Assembly (NCBI GenBank): GCA_044225565.1
Contig: JBGAIL010000021.1
Span: forward strand, 1-39,562
Source: CAVXAE01 sp044225565
GTDB taxonomy: Bacteria; Pseudomonadota; Gammaproteobacteria; Steroidobacterales; Steroidobacteraceae
Direction: 5' to 3'
DNA: 39,562 nucleotides
Below the pieces are notes generated by a model. It did not search any database. It was not told where the DNA came from and worked only from the letters and a program-made list of their open reading frames with translations. Positions 34,228 to 39,562 of this stretch are shown piece by piece; position 1 is the stretch's first letter, and each line of letters begins with the position of its first letter. The position numbers were made by a program, and so were the translations under genes.

Positions 34228-35493
34228 TCAACTCGCCCGCTTCACGACGGGCGCGCCAGCGCCGCCGCGATCCGCTGCCTTGCGCATGATCGCGACGTAC
34301 CATTCCAGGAAGCGCCTCTGGTAATCCTCCATCTCGGAGAGCGGGCCGGGACGGTAGTACCGCGAGTCCACGCCCAGCTGATTGCGCTCGATGATCTGCT
34401 TGTCCGCGAGGGTCGTCACGTCCCACAGCCACGTGAGTTTCGCCCGATCGTAATCTTTCCCCTCGACCGCCGACTCGTTCACGAGCCAGGTGATCTCGCA
34501 ATCGGTGCTGTGCAGGCTGCGCGGCGTGAACCGGTAGAGCACCACGTGATCGCAATACGCCAGACCGAAAGTGGTGGGGCCGATGTGCAGGTCCGTCGTG
34601 CCGCCATCGAAGCCCTTGATGGCGCCGAGCAGCGGCGCCACCGGCTCGCCATCACGGCTGCCCGTCTTGTGCCCGCGGAACAGCGGATAGCGCTCGAACT
34701 GCCGCTCCACGCCGACCGCACCCGCATCCAGCCAGGACTTGTTCACCACGTCCTGCGTGAGGCCGATTTCCGCGGAGCGCTTCATGATGTCGTTCATCAC
34801 GTCGTTCCACTCACCTACCGGAATGGCACGCCCGTGCGCCACGGTGTATTCGGGATGCGCCGGCGCGCAGTGATAGCACTCGCAGTAGTTCTCCACCGAC
34901 AGCTTCCAGTTGCTGGCGATGGGATAGTTCTGCTTGTGGGCCACCTTGGCGCGGTCGAGCCCGTACGGCGCGAGCGGGCCTGAGAGGTCCTTCTCCAGGA
35001 GGTCGAAGGACACCGGGTTCTCGTCGAAATTCACGAAGATCATGCCCGCGAGCGTGCGCGCGTGGATGCGGTGCAACCCGTAGCGCGAGCGTTCGAAGCC
35101 GGGCGGCATGCGGCTCGCCGCGCGCAGCGAGCCGTCCAGCCCATAAGTCCAGCCGTGATAGCGGCACGTGAGCCGTGCTTCGTGTCCCTGCGCCGCATCA
35201 CAGATGCGCGAGCCGCGGTGCCGGCACACGTTGAGCAGGGCGTTGATCTGGCTCTCGCTCTCGCGAATGACGATGACGGACTCGCCCGCCACGTCGAACA
35301 GGAAATAGTCGCCCTTGCGCGGGATCTCGCTCGCGTGACCGACATAGAGCCAGGATTTCATGAAGATCTCGCGGACCTCGAGCTCGTAGATGCCGGGGTC
35401 GCGGTACAGATCGCCCGGAAGCGAATAGCCCTCGCGGTGGCCGTTCAGCAGGCGGGTCAGGGTCTCGGTGGTCTTGCGGTTCTCGTCGTTCAC
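34228..35493 (-). CDS. Rieske non-haem-iron oxygenase alpha subunit, GbcA/CntA-like
   Basis: 421 residues from a GTG at 35493, with GAGGG eight bases upstream. The Rieske [2Fe-2S] ligands are Cys90/His92 (CRH) and Cys110/His113 (CRYH). The mononuclear iron site is ENYCECYHCAPAH: His208 and His213, with Glu205 as the residue linking to the neighbouring Rieske centre. A Glu rather than the usual Asp here is the mark of carnitine oxygenase CntA and relatives. The C-terminal EGKDYDRAKLTWLWD and PGPLSEMEDYQRRFLEWY also fit the GbcA/CntA/stachydrine-demethylase group. It probably oxidatively removes a methyl or amine group from a quaternary ammonium compound. No reductase partner is in the window. 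It follows potI by 11 bp. Confidence 0.9.
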   Translation of the reverse strand: MNDENRKTTETLTRLLNGHREGYSLPGDLYRDPGIYELEVREIFMKSWLYVGHASEIPRKGDYFLFDVAGESVIVIRESESQINALLNVCRHRGSRICDAAQGHEARLTCRYHGWTYGLDGSLRAASRMPPGFERSRYGLHRIHARTLAGMIFVNFDENPVSFDLLEKDLSGPLAPYGLDRAKVAHKQNYPIASNWKLSVENYCECYHCAPAHPEYTVAHGRAIPVGEWNDVMNDIMKRSAEIGLTQDVVNKSWLDAGAVGVERQFERYPLFRGHKTGSRDGEPVAPLLGAIKGFDGGTTDLHIGPTTFGLAYCDHVVLYRFTPRSLHSTDCEITWLVNESAVEGKDYDRAKLTWLWDVTTLADKQIIERNQLGVDSRYYRPGPLSEMEDYQRRFLEWYVAIMRKAADRGGAGAPVVKRAS

Positions 35494-35504
35494 GATGGCA
35501 TCCC

Positions 35505-36311
35505 TCAGCCCGTCGAAGGGCGTCGCCGGCCGGTGAGCACGGCCGCGGTCGCGACTGCGACGGCCACCAGCCCGATGATGATGGTCGTGATCGCATTGAT
35601 GTCCGGCGTCACGCCCAGGCGTACTTTAGCGAAGATCAGCATCGGAAGCGTGGTCGCGCCGGGCCCCGAGACGAAGCTCGAGATCACCAGGTCGTCCAGG
35701 GAGAGCGCGAAGGCCAGCAGCCAGCCCGAAACGAGGGCCGGCAGCAGCATCGGCACCGTGATGTCGAAGAACACGGCCACCGGGCGGCCGCCCAGGTCCA
35801 TGGCGGCCTCCTCGAGGGACTCGTCCATGGCCGCGAGCCGGGAACGGACCACGACCACCACGTAGGCCATGGAGAACGTGATGTGCGCGATGGTGATCGT
35901 GGTGGCGCCACGGGCCATCGGCCAGCCGATGAGGTTCGCCATCGAGATGAACAGGAACAGCAGCGACAGGCCTGTGATGATCTCGGGCATCACCAGCGGC
36001 GCGGTGATCATGCCGCTGAGCAACAACCGGCCGCGCAAGCGACCGACCCGACTCAGGGCCAGCGCGATGAGCGCGCCGAGCGCCGTCGCGAAGGTGGCGC
36101 TGACCACCGCGACACGCAGGCTCAGGAAGGCGGCCTCGAGCAGCTCGCTGTCGTGGAGCAGGCTTGCGTACCACCGCGTCGAGAAGCCGCCCCAGAGCGT
36201 GACCAGGCGCGAGTCGTTGAACGAATAGATGATCACCGAGACGATGGGCACGTAGAGCAGCGCGTAGCCGAACACCACGATGCCGAGCAGCGAGAGCGAG
36301 CGGCGCCTCAT
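35505..36311 (-). CDS. potI: ABC transporter inner-membrane permease, PotI-like
   Basis: 268 residues from the ATG at 36311, whose ATGA overlaps the potH stop. Six hydrophobic spans are seen. The cytoplasmic EAA loop reads EEAAMDLGGRPVAVFFDITVPMLLPAL. Similarity is to PotI/PotC of the spermidine-putrescine family, which also includes betaine and other quaternary-amine importers. It pairs with the PotH-like permease to form the channel. The context with a Rieske oxygenase suggests a methylated amine rather than putrescine itself. Confidence 0.9.
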   Translation of the reverse strand: MRRRSLSLLGIVVFGYALLYVPIVSVIIYSFNDSRLVTLWGGFSTRWYASLLHDSELLEAAFLSLRVAVVSATFATALGALIALALSRVGRLRGRLLLSGMITAPLVMPEIITGLSLLFLFISMANLIGWPMARGATTITIAHITFSMAYVVVVVRSRLAAMDESLEEAAMDLGGRPVAVFFDITVPMLLPALVSGWLLAFALSLDDLVISSFVSGPGATTLPMLIFAKVRLGVTPDINAITTIIIGLVAVAVATAAVLTGRRRPSTG

Positions 36312-37225
36312 CGCCCCGCCTCCTGCTCCCGGTTCTGGATGTGCTGGAACCACAGGATGGGCGCGATGAGGAGCAGCAACAGCACCACGGACACGGCGGA
36401 CGCCACCGGCCAGTCGCGATTGCTGAAGAACTCATCCCACAGCACGCGCCCGATCATCAGCGTATCCGCGCCGCCGAGCAGCGCCGGGATGGTGAACTCG
36501 CCCACTGCGGGAATGAACACCAGCAGGCAGCCCCCCACGATGCCGGGCATGGACAGCGGCAGGGTGATGTCGACGAACGCCTGCCAGCGGCGCGCGCCGA
36601 GGTCGGCCGCGGCATCGAGCAGATCGAGGTTCAGGCGCTCGAGATTCGCGTAGAGCGGCAGGATCATGAACGGCAGGTAGGAGTACACGATGCCGAGATA
36701 CACGGCGAAATCGTTGTAGAGCAGCTTGAGCGGCTGGTCGATGAGGCCGATGCTCATCAGGAGATGATTGATGACGCCGTGGTTGTTGAGCAGCCCGATC
36801 CAGGCGTACACGCGCAGCAGGAACGAGATCCAGAACGGCAGGATGACGGCCAGCAGCAGCAGGCCGCGGCGTCGCGCCGGCTGGCGCGCGATGAAATAAG
36901 CCATGGGATAGCCGAGCAGCAGGCACAGCACCGTGCCGATGGCGGCCATCTTCAGCGATTCGAGATAGATGATGCCGTAGTACCCGTCCTGGAACAGGAA
37001 GGCGTAATTCTCGAACGTCGCCTTTATGCCTTCGAAGCCGTGCTGCCCCCAGGCGATGAGCGAGGTGAACGGCGGCTGCGCGACGACGGGCTCGGCGAGG
37101 CTGATCTTCAGGATGATGAGGAACGGCGCCAGGAAGAACAGCAGCAGCCACGCATACGGCACGAGCACGGCGCGGCGCAGCCAGCGCTGGCTTTCCGGAA
37201 TCCCCTTGCCCGCTTCGGTGCTCAT
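36308..37225 (-). CDS. potH: ABC transporter inner-membrane permease, PotH-like
   Basis: 305 residues from the ATG at 37225, overlapping the potG stop as ATGA. It has a longer N-terminus than potI, as usual for PotH/PotB, with six membrane spans. Family marks are PFWISFLLRVYAWIGLL and an EAA loop with LDAAADLGARRWQAFVDITLPLSMPGI. The frame extends upstream to 37282 only as a shadow of potG. Confidence 0.92.
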   Translation of the reverse strand: MSTEAGKGIPESQRWLRRAVLVPYAWLLLFFLAPFLIILKISLAEPVVAQPPFTSLIAWGQHGFEGIKATFENYAFLFQDGYYGIIYLESLKMAAIGTVLCLLLGYPMAYFIARQPARRRGLLLLAVILPFWISFLLRVYAWIGLLNNHGVINHLLMSIGLIDQPLKLLYNDFAVYLGIVYSYLPFMILPLYANLERLNLDLLDAAADLGARRWQAFVDITLPLSMPGIVGGCLLVFIPAVGEFTIPALLGGADTLMIGRVLWDEFFSNRDWPVASAVSVVLLLLLIAPILWFQHIQNREQEAGR

Positions 37226-38328
37226 GAGCGCAACAGGATGGTGGCGGAGACTTCCCAGGAGAGGTACACCTCGTCGTCCCACTCCACGGTGAGGCTCGCC
37301 GAGCGCTTGAGATTCTGTGCGCTCACCTGCAGCACGGTGCCGTTCTGCACGCGCACGCGGTAGAGCGACTGGTCACCGAAATATCCCAGGTCGCGCACGG
37401 TGCCTTTCACTACGTTGCGGTCCTTTGCATCCGGCGCCGTGCGGCTGATGGTGATCTTCTCAGGGCGTACGGCCACGCAGATTTCAGCGCCGGTGGGCAT
37501 AGTCTCGTCGCACTGCACGCTCAGGCCAGCGTTCAGCGCCTCGCAGTGCAGCCCCACCCGCCCCGCCTCGCAGCCCGTGACACGGCCCTCGATGAGGTTG
37601 ATGTTGCCGACGAAGCTCGCCACGTGGCGGTTCGCCGGGAATTCGTACACCTGCCCCGGCGTGCCGACCTGCGAGATGCGGCCCTCCGCCATCACGGCGA
37701 TGCGGCTCGCGAGCACCATGGCTTCGTCCTGGTCGTGCGTGACCACCACGAACGTGGTGCCGAGCTTGTATTGCAGGTTGGCCAGCTCGAACTGCGTGTG
37801 CTCGCGCAGCTTCTTGTCGAGGGCGGCCAGCGGCTCATCGAGCAGCAGCAGCTTGGGCCGCTTCACCAGCGCGCGGGCGAGCGCGACGCGTTGCTGCTGG
37901 CCGCCCGAGAGCTTTTCCGGCTTTCGGCCGGCGAGACTCTCGAGCTTCACGAGCGCGAGCATCTCGGCGACGCGGTCCTTGATTTCCGCGGCCGGGACGC
38001 GCTCCTTCTTCAGGCCGTATGCGACGTTGTCGTGCACCGTCATGTGCGGGAATAGCGCGTAGGACTGGAACATGAGGTTCACGGACCGCTCGTACGGCGG
38101 CGCGTCCGTCATGTCCACGCCGTCGATGAGGATGCGGCCCGAGCTCGGCTGCTCGAATCCCGCGAGCATGCGCAGCAGCGTGGTCTTGCCGCAGCCGGAG
38201 CTGCCGAGGATGGCGAACAGCTCGCCTTTCAGGATTTCGAGCGACACGCGATCCACCGCGGTCACGCCGTTGAAGTCCTTCGAGACTTCCCGGATCTGCA
38301 CCAGCGGTGTCGCAGAGGCGTCGCTCAC
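37222..38328 (-). CDS. potG: ABC transporter ATP-binding protein, PotG-like
   Basis: 368 residues from a GTG at 38328, which overlaps the potF stop (GTGA). Nucleotide-binding motifs are complete: Walker A GSSGCGKTT, Q-loop MFQSYALFPH, signature LSGGQQQRVALARAL, Walker B LLLLDEPLAALD and switch VTHDQDEA. A C-terminal TOBE domain (about 280-365) is typical of the PotA/PotG group. It powers import through PotH and PotI. Confidence 0.94.
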   Translation of the reverse strand: MSDASATPLVQIREVSKDFNGVTAVDRVSLEILKGELFAILGSSGCGKTTLLRMLAGFEQPSSGRILIDGVDMTDAPPYERSVNLMFQSYALFPHMTVHDNVAYGLKKERVPAAEIKDRVAEMLALVKLESLAGRKPEKLSGGQQQRVALARALVKRPKLLLLDEPLAALDKKLREHTQFELANLQYKLGTTFVVVTHDQDEAMVLASRIAVMAEGRISQVGTPGQVYEFPANRHVASFVGNINLIEGRVTGCEAGRVGLHCEALNAGLSVQCDETMPTGAEICVAVRPEKITISRTAPDAKDRNVVKGTVRDLGYFGDQSLYRVRVQNGTVLQVSAQNLKRSASLTVEWDDEVYLSWEVSATILLRS

Positions 38329-39416
38329 AATCCCGTCTTCACGCGCGACCACAGGCGGGATCGCGCGCGCTCCTCTTTGGGGGTATGGATGATGCCTTTG
38401 CGCAGGCTGAGCCGCACATCGTCCGGAGGATACACCGCAGGATCGTCGCGCACCTCGGGCAGCAGCAGCGACATGGCCTTGGGGTTCGGCGCGGCGTACC
38501 GCGTCTCGTTGCTGATGGCGGCGATGACTTCCGGCCGCAGCAGGTAATTCAGGAACAGGTGGGCGTTGTCCGGATGCGGCGCGTCCGCGGGAATGAACCA
38601 CATGTCGAACCAGGCGAGCGTGCCCTCGCGCGGCGTGGTGTAAGCGAGATTCACTGGACGGCCAGCCTCCTTCGCGCGATGCATCGCCTGCGCGTAGTCG
38701 CCGGACCAGCTCATGGCTATGCACACCTCCTCGTTCGGAAGATCGATGAGCATCTTCGCCGAGCTGAAGTAGCGCACGTAGGGCCGCACGCTCTTCAGCA
38801 GCGCCTCGACCTCCGCGAGGTCCTTCGGGTCCAGGCTGTTCGGATCGTGGCCGAGGTACACCATGGCCATGGGGATCATGTCCGTGGGCTCATCGAGGAA
38901 AGTGATGCCGCAATCCGCGAAATGCTTCACCACTTCGGGCTTGAAGATCATGTCGCCGCTGTGGACGGGCGCATCCGGCATGCGCTCACGGATCATCCGC
39001 ACGTTGTAGGTGAACCCCGTGGTTCCCCAGAGATAGGGCACGCCGTAGCGGTTGCCGGGATCCGCGCTCTCGAGCGTCTTCAGCACCCAGGGATCCAGGT
39101 TGCCCCAGTTCGTGAGCCGCTCGCGCTTCAGCGGCTGGTATACGCCGATGGGGATGAGCCGCGCCGAATAGCGCTCCGCGTGCACGACCACGTCGTACCC
39201 GGTGCGGCCGGCGAGCAGCCTGGCCTCCGCCATCTCGGTGGAGTCGTACGTGTCGAAATTGACCTTGATGCCGTATTCGCGCTCGAAGTTCGAGATGGTG
39301 TCCGGCGCGACGTAGTCCGGCCAGGCGAAGACGTTGAGGACCTTCGCTTCCGCTCCCACCGCCGCGACCATCGAGGCCATCGCCACGCCGGCGAACAGGA
39401 GTGGAAGCGCTCGCAT
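38325..39416 (-). CDS. potF: Periplasmic solute-binding protein, PotF-like
   Basis: 363 residues with a signal peptide ending near VGAEA. The mature start KVLNVFAWPDYVAPDTISNFE is the hallmark of PotD/PotF binding proteins, followed by YDSTEMAEARLLAG, YGVPYLWGTTGFTYN and IAMSWSGDYAQAM. Residues in the cleft decide between polyamines and other cationic amines and cannot be judged reliably by eye. It is the first transporter gene, 3 bp after the acyl-CoA dehydrogenase stop, so all five genes down to the Rieske oxygenase form one transcript. Confidence 0.93.
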   Translation of the reverse strand: MRALPLLFAGVAMASMVAAVGAEAKVLNVFAWPDYVAPDTISNFEREYGIKVNFDTYDSTEMAEARLLAGRTGYDVVVHAERYSARLIPIGVYQPLKRERLTNWGNLDPWVLKTLESADPGNRYGVPYLWGTTGFTYNVRMIRERMPDAPVHSGDMIFKPEVVKHFADCGITFLDEPTDMIPMAMVYLGHDPNSLDPKDLAEVEALLKSVRPYVRYFSSAKMLIDLPNEEVCIAMSWSGDYAQAMHRAKEAGRPVNLAYTTPREGTLAWFDMWFIPADAPHPDNAHLFLNYLLRPEVIAAISNETRYAAPNPKAMSLLLPEVRDDPAVYPPDDVRLSLRKGIIHTPKEERARSRLWSRVKTGL

Positions 39417-39419
39417 CGC

Positions 39420-39562
39420 CTACATCCCCTCGAGCCCGCGCTTCAACAGGGCCCGGGTGATGATGAGCCGCTGGACTTCACTGGCCCCTTCCCAGATGCG
39501 GTCCACTCGCAGTTCGCGGAAGAAACGCTCCGCGCAGTTCTCGCGCATGTAGCCGCGACCAC
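39420..39562 (-). CDS. Acyl-CoA dehydrogenase, C-terminal end only
   Basis: Forty-seven codons are visible before the TAG at 39422-39420; the rest lies beyond the right edge. The sequence GRGYMRENCAERFFRELRV followed by DRIWEGASEVQRLIITRALL is the typical last helix bundle of an acyl-CoA dehydrogenase, including the FAD-contacting EGASEVQ. The substrate cannot be told from this piece. It lies 3 bp before potF, so it shares the operon with the amine transporter and the Rieske oxygenase. Confidence 0.88.
   Translation of the reverse strand, partial: GRGYMRENCAERFFRELRVDRIWEGASEVQRLIITRALLKRGLEGM

Noticed and set aside
1..39562. tRNA, rRNA, CRISPR arrays, insertion sequences or prophage genes
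   Set aside because: I found no cloverleaf, spaced identical repeats, transposase or integrase motifs, and no gene-free stretch longer than about 215 bp.

Overview
This is a GC-rich, gene-dense stretch of chromosome carrying about 27 protein genes, one of them frameshifted and two cut by the window edges. No rRNA, tRNA, CRISPR array or insertion sequence was seen. Three TonB-dependent outer-membrane receptors, a complete FecI/FecR signalling pair, a gammaproteobacterial-type acyl-CoA desaturase, TrmL, a liu-type leucine-catabolism operon and a TPR-sulfotransferase point to a Gram-negative gammaproteobacterium. A Steroidobacter/Nevskiales-like lineage is my guess; it rests on protein style, not on a search.

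Layout. (1) 1-5921, minus strand: a transenvelope signalling operon in the order exported small protein, ECF sigma factor, FecR-type sigma regulator, STN-containing siderophore-type receptor, beta-lactamase-fold serine hydrolase (cut by the left edge). (2) 6089-7708, plus: exported M28 zinc peptidase. (3) 7779-8921, minus: acyl-CoA desaturase with two inverted repeats upstream. (4) 9135-11995, minus: thiolase and medium/long-chain acyl-CoA ligase pair; trmL lies divergently at 12170-12631. (5) 12648-17464, minus: isovaleryl-CoA dehydrogenase, methylcrotonyl-CoA carboxylase beta and alpha (liuA, liuB, liuD), with a divergent AraC-type regulator at 17582-18589. (6) 18753-21323, plus: a membrane-anchored protein made of 11-residue repeats, then a frameshifted TPR-sulfotransferase.

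(7) 21341-29909, minus: the most interesting block. In transcription order it encodes an exported serine hydrolase with four C-terminal membrane helices, a Tat-exported M19 dipeptidase-like protein with an altered metal site, a TonB-dependent receptor, a DgcN/DUF1611 protein of D-glutamate metabolism, a 2-oxoglutarate-dependent Asp/Asn-hydroxylase-like enzyme and a DUF1624/HGSNAT-like membrane protein. A divergent XRE-cupin regulator (30052-30777) faces it. The intergenic region carries a good sigma70 promoter for the operon with a perfect 10-bp palindrome inside the spacer. I read this as a candidate scavenging locus for D-amino-acid-containing peptides, perhaps muropeptides.

(8) 30774-34121, minus: a third TonB-dependent receptor followed by an unrecognised, probably beta-propeller protein. 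(9) 34228-39562, minus: a tightly overlapping operon with the end of an acyl-CoA dehydrogenase, a four-gene polyamine/betaine-type ABC importer (potFGHI-like) and a Rieske non-haem-iron oxygenase resembling the quaternary-amine oxygenases GbcA and CntA. This looks like an uptake and catabolism unit for a methylated or quaternary amine. All functions are inferred from motifs and context.
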